DNA of 64,000 nt from Siphonodentalium dalli (taxonomy: Eukaryota; Mollusca; Scaphopoda; Gadilida; Siphonodentaliidae): contig CP136066.1 in NCBI GenBank assembly GCA_032622095.1, forward strand, positions 128,495,917 through 128,559,916, given 5' to 3'. The position numbers and the translations under genes are program-made. Below are positions 49,768-63,337 of this stretch, in pieces (the first letter of the stretch is position 1; each line of letters opens with the position of its first letter). The notes under the pieces were generated by a model that was not told the origin of the DNA, searched no databases, and worked only from the letters and a program-made list of their open reading frames with translations.

Positions 49768-51124
49768 TCAAAAAAGCACATTTTTCCACCACAAGTCATA
49801 TTCAGGCCCCATTTTCACACAGTTTTTGGGGTCTGGTGTTGCAAACTTGGATCGGCTATGGAAGACTGTACAAGATCCTTTCCATGAGAGAACTTCTGGT
49901 GATGTGAGGTCATTGAGTCCAGATCTGATCAGCTGAGCATCAAGCACATGACTTTATCAGCACATGGAAGACTAAAATATGACATTTTCAGGTCTGCAAG
50001 GGTGATCCAAGATAACTGCATGTGGGTGTATATTGAGTTAGTTGAACAAAGATATGCTCTCTTTGAAATGCTGAAGCATTTTCTTAAATGTGTCCAAGTT
50101 TTAGTGCTATTAACCTTCAAATGGCCATACCCACCAGTGAAAATGAGACACTTTTATTATATATATCTGTATATCACTGGCTATAAAATCCAAAATACTT
50201 GTTAGATTAGCTTCTTATAACAATTGGTATGTGTGTCATTGACATGCTCATGTAATGGGTAATTTGCATTATCATGTGACAATTACCACCTTGAAATTTT
50301 TTGAAAATACCTTGAAAAATTGGCATTTTTTATGAAAAATCATACCATTTTTTTGGCCGATGGAAGTGAAAGAAGACATCAGCAGCAAGAATAGCCACAC
50401 CATGCATGGGAGATTCATTGGACTGAAAGACCAGGCTGTGAAAAATGCATTAAAATACTTTAAAGTGACTCCCAGGAATCAAAAATGCCAAAAAGTTCAT
50501 TTTTCCCTTTAGGTTACACTGGTGTAAATGTTTTCCATAGGCCTCAGTGCTAACGTTTTAGCGTATGCTGTTGGCTATATGAACCATGGGTCCAATTTTT
50601 TTTTTTAATCTGAAAAATTGACATTTCGGGAAACTTTTTACACAAAAAAATCATATCTGTCTAGCAGGGAATTCGCCTTTAAATCTTGTGTTTTCGTAAC
50701 TAGTGTCAGATCCGCATAAAAAAATACTGTCATATTTTAGACCACACCAACAAATTCAAACTTCACTACAAAGGGTTAATTCCTGTGCCAATGGCTATCT
50801 TACCTATGGGAAATCATAGGGAAGAGGTGTGATGATTTTTTTATGCAAAAAGCACACAAGGCTATTGACCAATCAGGGCCCAGTGTCTATTTTATTCTCT
50901 CCTATATATTCCTCCCGCATCCGCTAGAGGTCTCTCCGAACCTTATTTACACCAGTGTAACCTTTATAAAGCGATAGCCCGCTTTTTCGCGGAATAATTG
51001 TAACACCCTACATTTTTTCAGAATTGCCCATGAATGAAAAAAATGTGTTCAAAAATAATATCACTTCTGTGGTTCTTTATTTATCACACACAATTTAACC
51101 CCACTCTCTGTAACACATTATTCA
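49768..51124 (+). repeat. Satellite copy 38
   Basis: Right-block type (G at 50037); nothing private noticed. Confidence 0.98.
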
Positions 51125-52481
51125 TCAAAAAAGCACATTTTTCCACCACAAGTCATATTCAGGCCCCATTTTCACACAGTTTTTGGGGTCTGGTGTTGCA
51201 AACTTGGATCGGCTATGGAAGACTGTACAAGATCCTTTCCATGAGAGAACTTCTGGTGATGTGAGGTCATTGAGTCCAGATCTGATCAGCTGAGCATCAA
51301 GCACATGACTTTATCAGCACATGGAAGACTAAAATGTGACATTTTCAGGTCTGCAAGGGTGATCCAAGATAACTGCATGTGGGTGTATATTGAGTTAGTT
51401 GAACAAAGATATGCTCTCTTTGAAATGCTGAAGCATTTTCTTAAATGTGTCCAAGTTTTAGTGCTATTAACCTTCAAATGGCCATACCCACCAGTGAAAA
51501 TGAGACACTTTTATTATATATATCTGTATATCACTGGCTATAAAATCCAAAATACTTGTTAGATTAGCTTCTTATAACAATTGGTATGTGTGTCATTGAC
51601 ATGCTCATGTAATGGGTAATTTGCATTATCATGTGACAATTACCACCTTGAAATTTTTTGAAAATACCTTGAAAAATTGGCATTTTTTATGAAAAATCAT
51701 ACCATTTTTTTGGCCGATGGAAGTGAAAGAAGACATCAGCAGCAAGAATAGCCACACCATGCATGGGAGATTCATTGGACTGAAAGACCAGGCTGTGAAA
51801 AATGCATTAAAATACTTTAAAGTGACTCCCAGGAATCAAAAATGCCAAAAAGTTCATTTTTCCCTTTAGGTTACACTGGTGTAAATGTTTTCCATAGGCC
51901 TCAGTGCTAACGTTTTAGCGTATGCTGTTGGCTATATGAACCATGGGTCCAATTTTTTTTTTTAATCTGAAAAATTGACATTTCGGGAAACTTTTTACAC
52001 AAAAAAATCATATCTGTCTAGCAGGGAATTCGCCTTTAAATCTTGTGTTTTCGTAACTAGTGTCAGATCCGCATAAAAAAATACTGTCATATTTTAGACC
52101 ACACCAACAAATTCAAACTTCACTACAAAGGGTTAATTCCTGTGCCAATGGCTATCTTACCTATGGGAAATCATAGGGAAGAGGTGTGATGATTTTTTTA
52201 TGCAAAAAGCACACAAGGCTATTGACCAATCAGGGCCCAGTGTCTATTTTATTCTCTCCTATATATTCCTCCCGCATCCGCTAGAGGTCTCTCCGAACCT
52301 TATTTACACCAGTGTAACCTTTATAAAGCGATAGCCCGCTTTTTCGCGGAATAATTGTAACACCCTACATTTTTTCAGAATTGCCCATGAATGAAAAAAA
52401 TGTGTTCAAAAATAATATCACTTCTGTGGTTCTTTATTTATCACACACAATTTAACCCCACTCTCTGTAACACATTATTCA
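51125..52481 (+). repeat. Satellite copy 39
   Basis: Right-block type (G at 51394). Private G at 51336. Confidence 0.98.
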
Positions 52482-53838
52482 TCAAAAAAGCACATTTTTC
52501 CACCACAAGTCATATTCAGGCCCCATTTTCACACAGTTTTTGGGGTCTGGTGTTGCAAACTTGGATCGGCTATGGAAGACTGTACAAGATCCTTTCCATG
52601 AGAGAACTTCTGGTGATGTGAGGTCATTGAGTCCAGATCTGATCAGCTGAGCATCAAGCACATGACTTTATCAGCACATGGAAGACTAAAATATGACATT
52701 TTCAGGTCTGCAAGGGTGATCCAAGATAACTGCATGTGGGTGTATATTGAGTTAGTTGAACAAAGATATGCTCTCTTTGAAATGCTGAAGCATTTTCTTA
52801 AATGTGTCCAAGTTTTAGTGCTATTAACCTTCAAATGGCCATACCCACCAGTGAAAATGAGACACTTTTATTATATATATCTGTATATCACTGGCTATAA
52901 AATCCAAAATACTTGTTAGATTAGCTTCTTATAACAATTGGTATGTGTGTCATTGACATGCTCATGTAATGGGTAATTTGCATTATCATGTGACAATTAC
53001 CACCTTGAAATTTTTTGAAAATACCTTGAAAAATTGGCATTTTTTATGAAAAATCATACCATTTTTTTGGCCGATGGAAGTGAAAGAAGACATCAGCAGC
53101 AAGAATAGCCACACCATGCATGGGAGATTCATTGGACTGAAAGACCAGGCTGTGAAAAATGCATTAAAATACTTTAAAGTGACTCCCAGGAATCAAAAAT
53201 GCCAAAAAGTTCATTTTTCCCTTTAGGTTACACTGGTGTAAATGTTTTCCATAGGCCTCAGTGCTAACGTTTTAGCGTATGCTGTTGGCTATATGAACCA
53301 TGGGTCCAATTTTTTTTTTTAATCTGAAAAATTGACATTTCGGGAAACTTTTTACACAAAAAAATCATATCTGTCTAGCAGGGAATTCGCCTTTAAATCT
53401 TGTGTTTTCGTAACTAGTGTCAGATCCGCATAAAAAAATACTGTCATATTTTAGACCACACCAACAAATTCAAACTTCACTACAAAGGGTTAATTCCTGT
53501 GCCAATGGCTATCTTACCTATGGGAAATCATAGGGAAGAGGTGTGATGATTTTTTTATGCAAAAAGCACACAAGGCTATTGACCAATCAGGGCCCAGTGT
53601 CTATTTTATTCTCTCCTATATATTCCTCCCGCATCCGCTAGAGGTCTCTCCGAACCTTATTTACACCAGTGTAACCTTTATAAAGCGATAGCCCGCTTTT
53701 TCGCGGAATAATTGTAACACCCTACATTTTTTCAGAATTGCCCATGAATGAAAAAAATGTGTTCAAAAATAATATCACTTCTGTGGTTCTTTATTTATCA
53801 CACACAATTTAACCCCACTCTCTGTAACACATTATTCA
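52482..53838 (+). repeat. Satellite copy 40
   Basis: Right-block type (G at 52751); nothing private noticed, so it is a good consensus for the right block. Confidence 0.98.
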
Positions 53839-55195
53839 TCAAAAAAGCACATTTTTCCACCACAAGTCATATTCAGGCCCCATTTTCACACAGTTTTTGG
53901 GGTCTGGTGTTGCAAACTTGGATCGGCTATGGAAGACTGTACAAGATCCTTTCCATGAGAGAACTTCTGGTGATGTGAGGTCATTGAGTCCAGATCTGAT
54001 CAGCTGAGCATCAAGCACATGACTTTATCAGCACATGGAAGACTAAAATATGACATTTTCAGGTCTGCAAGGGTGATCCAAGATAACTGCATGTGGGTGT
54101 ATATTGAGTTAGTTGAACAAAGATATGCTCTCTTTGAAATGCTGAAGCATTTTCTTAAATGTGTCCAAGTTTTAGTGCTATTAACCTTCAAATGGCCATA
54201 CCCACCAGTGAAAATGAGACACTTTTATTATATATATCTGTATATCACTGGCTATAAAATCCAAAATACTTGTTAGATTAGCTTCTTATAACAATTGGTA
54301 TGTGTGTCATTGACATGCTCATGTAATGGGTAATTTGCATTATCATGTGACAATTACCACCTTGAAATTTTTTGAAAATACCTTGAAAAATTGGCATTTT
54401 TTATGAAAAATCATACCATTTTTTTGGCCGATGGAAGTGAAAGAAGACATCAGCAGCAAGAATAGCCACACCATGCATGGGAGATTCATTGGACTGAAAG
54501 ACCAGGCTGTGAAAAATGCATTAAAATACTTTAAAGTGACTCCCAGGAATCAAAAATGCCAAAAAGTTCATTTTTCCCTTTAGGTTACACTGGTGTAAAT
54601 GTTTTCCATAGGCCTCAGTGCTAACGTTTTAGCGTATGCTGTTGGCTATATGAACCATGGGTCCAATTTTTTTTTTTAATCTGAAAAATTGACATTTCGG
54701 GAAACTTTTTACACAAAAAAATCATATCTGTCTAGCAGGGAATTCGCCTTTAAATCTTGTGTTTTCGTAACTAGTGTCAGATCCGCATAAAAAAATACTG
54801 TCATATTTTAGACCACACCAACAAATTCAAACTTCACTACAAAGGGTTAATTCCTGTGCCAATGGCTATCTTACCTATGGGAAATCATAGGGAAGAGGTG
54901 TGATGATTTTTTTATGCAAAAAGCACACAAGGCTATTGACCAATCAGGGCCCAGTGTCTATTTTATTCTCTCCTATATATTCCTCCCGCATCCGCTAGAG
55001 GTCTCTCCGAACCTTATTTACACCAGTGTAACCTTTATAAAGCGATAGCCCGCTTTTTCGCGGAATAATTGTAACACCCTACATTTTTTCAGAATTGCCC
55101 ATGAATGAAAAAAATGTGTTCAAAAATAATATCACTTCTGTGGTTCTTTATTTATCACACACAATTTAACCCCACTCTCTGTAACACATTATTCA
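53839..55195 (+). repeat. Satellite copy 41
   Basis: Right-block type (G at 54108); nothing private noticed. Confidence 0.98.
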
Positions 55196-56552
55196 TCAAA
55201 AAAGCACATTTTTCCACCACAAGTCATATTCAGGCCCCATTTTCACACAGTTTTTGGGGTCTGGTGTTGCAAACTTGGATCGGCTATGGAAGACTGTACA
55301 AGATCCTTTCCATGAGAGAACTTCTGGTGATGTGAGGTCATTGAGTCCAGATCTGATCAGCTGAGCATCAAGCACATGACTTTATCAGCACATGGAAGAC
55401 TAAAATATGACATTTTCAGGTCTGCAAGGGTGATCCAAGATAACTGCATGTGGGTGTATATTGAGTTAGTTGAACAAAGATATGCTCTCTTTGAAATGCT
55501 GAAGCATTTTCTTAAATGTGTCCAAGTTTTAGTGCTATTAACCTTCAAATGGCCATACCCACCAGTGAAAATGAGACACTTTTATTATATATATCTGTAT
55601 ATCACTGGCTATAAAATCCAAAATACTTGTTAGATTAGCTTCTTATAACAATTGGTATGTGTGTCATTGACATGCTCATGTAATGGGTAATTTGCATTAT
55701 CATGTGACAATTACCACCTTGAAATTTTTTGAAAATACCTTGAAAAATTGGCATTTTTTATGAAAAATCATACCATTTTTTTGGCCGATGGAAGTGAAAG
55801 AAGACATCAGCAGCAAGAATAGCCACACCATGCATGGGAGATTCATTGGACTGAAAGACCAGGCTGTGAAAAATGCATTAAAATACTTTAAAGTGACTCC
55901 CAGGAATCAAAAATGCCAAAAAGTTCATTTTTCCCTTTAGGTTACACTGGTGTAAATGTTTTCCATAGGCCTCAGTGCTAACGTTTTAGCGTATGCTGTT
56001 GGCTATATGAACCATGGGTCCAATTTTTTTTTTTAATCTGAAAAATTGACATTTCGGGAAACTTTTTACACAAAAAAATCATATCTGTCTAGCAGGGAAT
56101 TCGCCTTTAAATCTTGTGTTTTCGTAACTAGTGTCAGATCCGCATAAAAAAATACTGTCATATTTTAGACCACACCAACAAATTCAAACTTCACTACAAA
56201 GGGTTAATTCCTGTGCCAATGGCTATCTTACCTATGGGAAATCATAGGGAAGAGGTGTGATGATTTTTTTATGCAAAAAGCACACAAGGCTATTGACCAA
56301 TCAGGGCCCAGTGTCTATTTTATTCTCTCCTATATATTCCTCCCGCATCCGCTAGAGGTCTCTCCGAACCTTATTTACACCAGTGTAACCTTTATAAAGC
56401 GATAGCCCGCTTTTTCGCGGAATAATTGTAACACCCTACATTTTTTCAGAATTGCCCATGAATGAAAAAAATGTGTTCAAAAATAATATCACTTCTGTGG
56501 TTCTTTATTTATCACACACAATTTAACCCCACTCTCTGTAACACATTATTCA
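55196..56552 (+). repeat. Satellite copy 42
   Basis: Right-block type (G at 55465); nothing private noticed. Confidence 0.98.
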
Positions 56553-57909
56553 TCAAAAAAGCACATTTTTCCACCACAAGTCATATTCAGGCCCCATTTT
56601 CACACAGTTTTTGGGGTCTGGTGTTGCAAACTTGGATCGGCTATGGAAGACTGTACAAGATCCTTTCCATGAGAGAACTTCTGGTGATGTGAGGTCATTG
56701 AGTCCAGATCTGATCAGCTGAGCATCAAGCACATGACTTTATCAGCACATGGAAGACTAAAATATGACATTTTCAGGTCTGCAAGGGTGATCCAAGATAA
56801 CTGCATGTGGGTGTATATTGAGTTAGTTGAACAAAGATATGCTCTCTTTGAAATGCTGAAGCATTTTCTTAAATGTGTCCAAGTTTTAGTGCTATTAACC
56901 TTCAAATGGCCATACCCACCAGTGAAAATGAGACACTTTTATTATATATATCTGTATATCACTGGCTATAAAATCCAAAATACTTGTTAGATTAGCTTCT
57001 TATAACAATTGGTATGTGTGTCATTGACATGCTCATGTAATGGGTAATTTGCATTATCATGTGACAATTACCACCTTGAAATTTTTTGAAAATACCTTGA
57101 AAAATTGGCATTTTTTATGAAAAATCATACCATTTTTTTGGCCGATGGAAGTGAAAGAAGACATCAGCAGCAAGAATAGCCACACCATGCATGGGAGATT
57201 CATTGGACTGAAAGACCAGGCTGTGAAAAATGCATTAAAATACTTTAAAGTGACTCCCAGGAATCAAAAATGCCAAAAAGTTCATTTTTCCCTTTAGGTT
57301 ACACTGGTGTAAATGTTTTCCATAGGCCTCAGTGCTAACGTTTTAGCGTATGCTGTTGGCTATATGAACCATGGGTCCAATTTTTTTTTTTAATCTGAAA
57401 AATTGACATTTCGGGAAACTTTTTACACAAAAAAATCATATCTGTCTAGCAGGGAATTCGCCTTTAAATCTTGTGTTTTCGTAACTAGTGTCAGATCCGC
57501 ATAAAAAAATACTGTCATATTTTAGACCACACCAACAAATTCAAACTTCACTACAAAGGGTTAATTCCTGTGCCAATGGCTATCTTACCTATGGGAAATC
57601 ATAGGGAAGAGGTGTGATGATTTTTTTATGCAAAAAGCACACAAGGCTATTGACCAATCAGGGCCCAGTGTCTATTTTATTCTCTCCTATATATTCCTCC
57701 CGCATCCGCTAGAGGTCTCTCCGAACCTTATTTACACCAGTGTAACCTTTATAAAGCGATAGCCCGCTTTTTCGCGGAATAATTGTAACACCCTACATTT
57801 TTTCAGAATTGCCCATGAATGAAAAAAATGTGTTCAAAAATAATATCACTTCTGTGGTTCTTTATTTATCACACACAATTTAACCCCACTCTCTGTAACA
57901 CATTATTCA
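56553..57909 (+). repeat. Satellite copy 43
   Basis: Right-block type (G at 56822); nothing private noticed. Confidence 0.98.
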
Positions 57910-59266
57910 TCAAAAAAGCACATTTTTCCACCACAAGTCATATTCAGGCCCCATTTTCACACAGTTTTTGGGGTCTGGTGTTGCAAACTTGGATCGGCTA
58001 TGGAAGACTGTACAAGATCCTTTCCATGAGAGAACTTCTGGTGATGTGAGGTCATTGAGTCCAGATCTGATCAGCTGAGCATCAAGCACATGACTTTATC
58101 AGCACATGGAAGACTAAAATATGACATTTTCAGGTCTGCAAGGGTGATCCAAGATAACTGCATGTGGGTGTATATTGAGTTAGTTGAACAAAGATATGCT
58201 CTCTTTGAAATGCTGAAGCATTTTCTTAAATGTGTCCAAGTTTTAGTGCTATTAACCTTCAAATGGCCATACCCACCAGTGAAAATGAGACACTTTTATT
58301 ATATATATCTGTATATCACTGGCTATAAAATCCAAAATACTTGTTAGATTAGCTTCTTATAACAATTGGTATGTGTGTCATTGACATGCTCATGTAATGG
58401 GTAATTTGCATTATCATGTGACAATTACCACCTTGAAATTTTTTGAAAATACCTTGAAAAATTGGCATTTTTTATGAAAAATCATACCATTTTTTTGGCC
58501 GATGGAAGTGAAAGAAGACATCAGCAGCAAGAATAGCCACACCATGCATGGGAGATTCATTGGACTGAAAGACCAGGCTGTGAAAAATGCATTAAAATAC
58601 TTTAAAGTGACTCCCAGGAATCAAAAATGCCAAAAAGTTCATTTTTCCCTTTAGGTTACACTGGTGTAAATGTTTTCCATAGGCCTCAGTGCTAACGTTT
58701 TAGCGTATGCTGTTGGCTATATGAACCATGGGTCCAATTTTTTTTTTTAATCTGAAAAATTGACATTTCGGGAAACTTTTTACACAAAAAAATCATATCT
58801 GTCTAGCAGGGAATTCGCCTTTAAATCTTGTGTTTTCGTAACTAGTGTCAGATCCGCATAAAAAAATACTGTCATATTTTAGACCACACCAACAAATTCA
58901 AACTTCACTACAAAGGGTTAATTCCTGTGCCAATGGCTATCTTACCTATGGGAAATCATAGGGAAGAGGTGTGATGATTTTTTTATGCAAAAAGCACACA
59001 AGGCTATTGACCAATCAGGGCCCAGTGTCTATTTTATTCTCTCCTATATATTCCTCCCGCATCCGCTAGAGGTCTCTCCGAACCTTATTTACACCAGTGT
59101 AACCTTTATAAAGCGATAGCCCGCTTTTTCGCGGAATAATTGTAACACCCTACATTTTTTCAGAATTGCCCATGAATGAAAAAAATGTGTTCAAAAATAA
59201 TATCACTTCTGTGGTTCTTTATTTATCACACACAATTTAACCCCACTCTCTGTAACACATTATTCA
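57910..59266 (+). repeat. Satellite copy 44
   Basis: Right-block type (G at 58179); nothing private noticed. Confidence 0.98.
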
Positions 59267-60623
59267 TCAAAAAAGCACATTTTTCCACCACAAGTCATAT
59301 TCAGGCCCCATTTTCACACAGTTTTTGGGGTCTGGTGTTGCAAACTTGGATCGGCTATGGAAGACTGTACAAGATCCTTTCCATGAGAGAACTTCTGGTG
59401 ATGTGAGGTCATTGAGTCCAGATCTGATCAGCTGAGCATCAAGCACATGACTTTATCAGCACATGGAAGACTAAAATATGACATTTTCAGGTCTGCAAGG
59501 GTGATCCAAGATAACTGCATGTGGGTGTATATTGAGTTAGTTGAACAAAGATATGCTCTCTTTGAAATGCTGAAGCATTTTCTTAAATGTGTCCAAGTTT
59601 TAGTGCTATTAACCTTCAAATGGCCATACCCACCAGTGAAAATGAGACACTTTTATTATATATATCTGTATATCACTGGCTATAAAATCCAAAATACTTG
59701 TTAGATTAGCTTCTTATAACAATTGGTATGTGTGTCATTGACATGCTCATGTAATGGGTAATTTGCATTATCATGTGACAATTACCACCTTGAAATTTTT
59801 TGAAAATACCTTGAAAAATTGGCATTTTTTATGAAAAATCATACCATTTTTTTGGCCGATGGAAGTGAAAGAAGACATCAGCAGCAAGAATAGCCACACC
59901 ATGCATGGGAGATTCATTGGACTGAAAGACCAGGCTGTGAAAAATGCATTAAAATACTTTAAAGTGACTCCCAGGAATCAAAAATGCCAAAAAGTTCATT
60001 TTTCCCTTTAGGTTACACTGGTGTAAATGTTTTCCATAGGCCTCAGTGCTAACGTTTTAGCGTATGCTGTTGGCTATATGAACCATGGGTCCAATTTTTT
60101 TTTTTAATCTGAAAAATTGACATTTCGGGAAACTTTTTACACAAAAAAATCATATCTGTCTAGCAGGGAATTCGCCTTTAAATCTTGTGTTTTCGTAACT
60201 AGTGTCAGATCCGCATAAAAAAATACTGTCATATTTTAGACCACACCAACAAATTCAAACTTCACTACAAAGGGTTAATTCCTGTGCCAATGGCTATCTT
60301 ACCTATGGGAAATCATAGGGAAGAGGTGTGATGATTTTTTTATGCAAAAAGCACACAAGGCTATTGACCAATCAGGGCCCAGTGTCTATTTTATTCTCTC
60401 CTATATATTCCTCCCGCATCCGCTAGAGGTCTCTCCGAACCTTATTTACACCAGTGTAACCTTTATAAAGCGATAGCCCGCTTTTTCGCGGAATAATTGT
60501 AACACCCTACATTTTTTCAGAATTGCCCATGAATGAAAAAAATGTGTTCAAAAATAATATCACTTCTGTGGTTCTTTATTTATCACACACAATTTAACCC
60601 CACTCTCTGTAACACATTATTCA
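59267..60623 (+). repeat. Satellite copy 45
   Basis: Right-block type (G at 59536); nothing private noticed. Confidence 0.98.
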
Positions 60624-61980
60624 TCAAAAAAGCACATTTTTCCACCACAAGTCATATTCAGGCCCCATTTTCACACAGTTTTTGGGGTCTGGTGTTGCAA
60701 ACTTGGATCGGCTATGGAAGACTGTACAAGATCCTTTCCATGAGAGAACTTCTGGTGATGTGAGGTCATTGAGTCCAGATCTGATCAGCTGAGCATCAAG
60801 CACATGACTTTATCAGCACATGGAAGACTAAAATATGACATTTTCAGGTCTGCAAGGGTGATCCAAGATAACTGCATGTGGGTGTATATTGAGTTAGTTG
60901 AACAAAGATATGCTCTCTTTGAAATGCTGAAGCATTTTCTTAAATGTGTCCAAGTTTTAGTGCTATTAACCTTCAAATGGCCATACCCACCAGTGAAAAT
61001 GAGACACTTTTATTATATATATCTGTATATCACTGGCTATAAAATCCAAAATACTTGTTAGATTAGCTTCTTATAACAATTGGTATGTGTGTCATTGACA
61101 TGCTCATGTAATGGGTAATTTGCATTATCATGTAACAATTACCACCTTGAAATTTTTTGAAAATACCTTGAAAAATTGGCATTTTTTATGAAAAATCATA
61201 CCATTTTTTTGGCCGATGGAAGTGAAAGAAGACATCAGCAGCAAGAATAGCCACACCATGCATGGGAGATTCATTGGACTGAAAGACCAGGCTGTGAAAA
61301 ATGCATTAAAATACTTTAAAGTGACTCCCAGGAATCAAAAATGCCAAAAAGTTCATTTTTCCCTTTAGGTTACACTGGTGTAAATGTTTTCCATAGGCCT
61401 CAGTGCTAACGTTTTAGCGTATGCTGTTGGCTATATGAACCATGGGTCCAATTTTTTTTTTTAATCTGAAAAATTGACATTTCGGGAAACTTTTTACACA
61501 AAAAAATCATATCTGTCTAGCAGGGAATTCGCCTTTAAATCTTGTGTTTTCGTAACTAGTGTCAGATCCGCATAAAAAAATACTGTCATATTTTAGACCA
61601 CACCAACAAATTCAAACTTCACTACAAAGGGTTAATTCCTGTGCCAATGGCTATCTTACCTATGGGAAATCATAGGGAAGAGGTGTGATGATTTTTTTAT
61701 GCAAAAAGCACACAAGGCTATTGACCAATCAGGGCCCAGTGTCTATTTTATTCTCTCCTATATATTCCTCCCGCATCCGCTAGAGGTCTCTCCGAACCTT
61801 ATTTACACCAGTGTAACCTTTATAAAGCGATAGCCCGCTTTTTCGCGGAATAATTGTAACACCCTACATTTTTTCAGAATTGCCCATGAATGAAAAAAAT
61901 GTGTTCAAAAATAATATCACTTCTGTGGTTCTTTATTTATCACACACAATTTAACCCCACTCTCTGTAACACATTATTCA
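60624..61980 (+). repeat. Satellite copy 46
   Basis: Right-block type (G at 60893). A at 61134 is the change seen in copies 7 and 9, but without their linked partner. Confidence 0.98.
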
Positions 61981-63337
61981 TCAAAAAAGCACATTTTTCC
62001 ACCACAAGTCATATTCAGGCCCCATTTTCACACAGTTTTTGGGGTCTGGTGTTGCAAACTTGGATCGGCTATGGAAGACTGTACAAGATCCTTTCCATGA
62101 GAGAACTTCTGGTGATGTGAGGTCATTGAGTCCAGATCTGATCAGCTGAGCATCAAGCACATGACTTTATCAGCACATGGAAGACTAAAATATGACATTT
62201 TCAGGTCTGCAAGGGTGATCCAAGATAACTGCATGTGGGTGTATATTGAGTTAGTTGAACAAAGATATGCTCTCTTTGAAATGCTGAAGCATTTTCTTAA
62301 ATGTGTCCAAGTTTTAGTGCTATTAACCTTCAAATGGCCATACCCACCAGTGAAAATGAGACACTTTTATTATATATATCTGTATATCACTGGCTATAAA
62401 ATCCAAAATACTTGTTAGATTAGCTTCTTATAACAATTGGTATGTGTGTCATTGACATGCTCATGTAATGGGTAATTTGCATTATCATGTGACAATTACC
62501 ACCTTGAAATTTTTTGAAAATACCTTGAAAAATTGGCATTTTTTATGAAAAATCATACCATTTTTTTGGCCGATGGAAGTGAAAGAAGACATCAGCAGCA
62601 AGAATAGCCACACCATGCATGGGAGATTCATTGGACTGAAAGACCAGGCTGTGAAAAATGCATTAAAATACTTTAAAGTGACTCCCAGGAATCAAAAATG
62701 CCAAAAAGTTCATTTTTCCCTTTAGGTTACACTGGTGTAAATGTTTTCCATAGGCCTCAGTGCTAACGTTTTAGCGTATGCTGTTGGCTATATGAACCAT
62801 GGGTCCAATTTTTTTTTTTAATCTGAAAAATTGACATTTCGGGAAACTTTTTACACAAAAAAATCATATCTGTCTAGCAGGGAATTCGCCTTTAAATCTT
62901 GTGTTTTCGTAACTAGTGTCAGATCCGCATAAAAAAATACTGTCATATTTTAGACCACACCAACAAATTCAAACTTCACTACAAAGGGTTAATTCCTGTG
63001 CCAATGGCTATCTTACCTATGGGAAATCATAGGGAAGAGGTGTGATGATTTTTTTATGCAAAAAGCACACAAGGCTATTGACCAATCAGGGCCCAGTGTC
63101 TATTTTATTCTCTCCTATATATTCCTCCCGCATCCGCTAGAGGTCTCTCCGAACCTTATTTACACCAGTGTAACCTTTATAAAGCGATAGCCCGCTTTTT
63201 CGCGGAATAATTGTAACACCCTACATTTTTTCAGAATTGCCCATGAATGAAAAAAATGTGTTCAAAAATAATATCACTTCTGTGGTTCTTTATTTATCAC
63301 ACACAATTTAACCCCACTCTCTGTAACACATTATTCA
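61981..63337 (+). repeat. Satellite copy 47
   Basis: Right-block type (G at 62250); nothing private noticed. Confidence 0.98.
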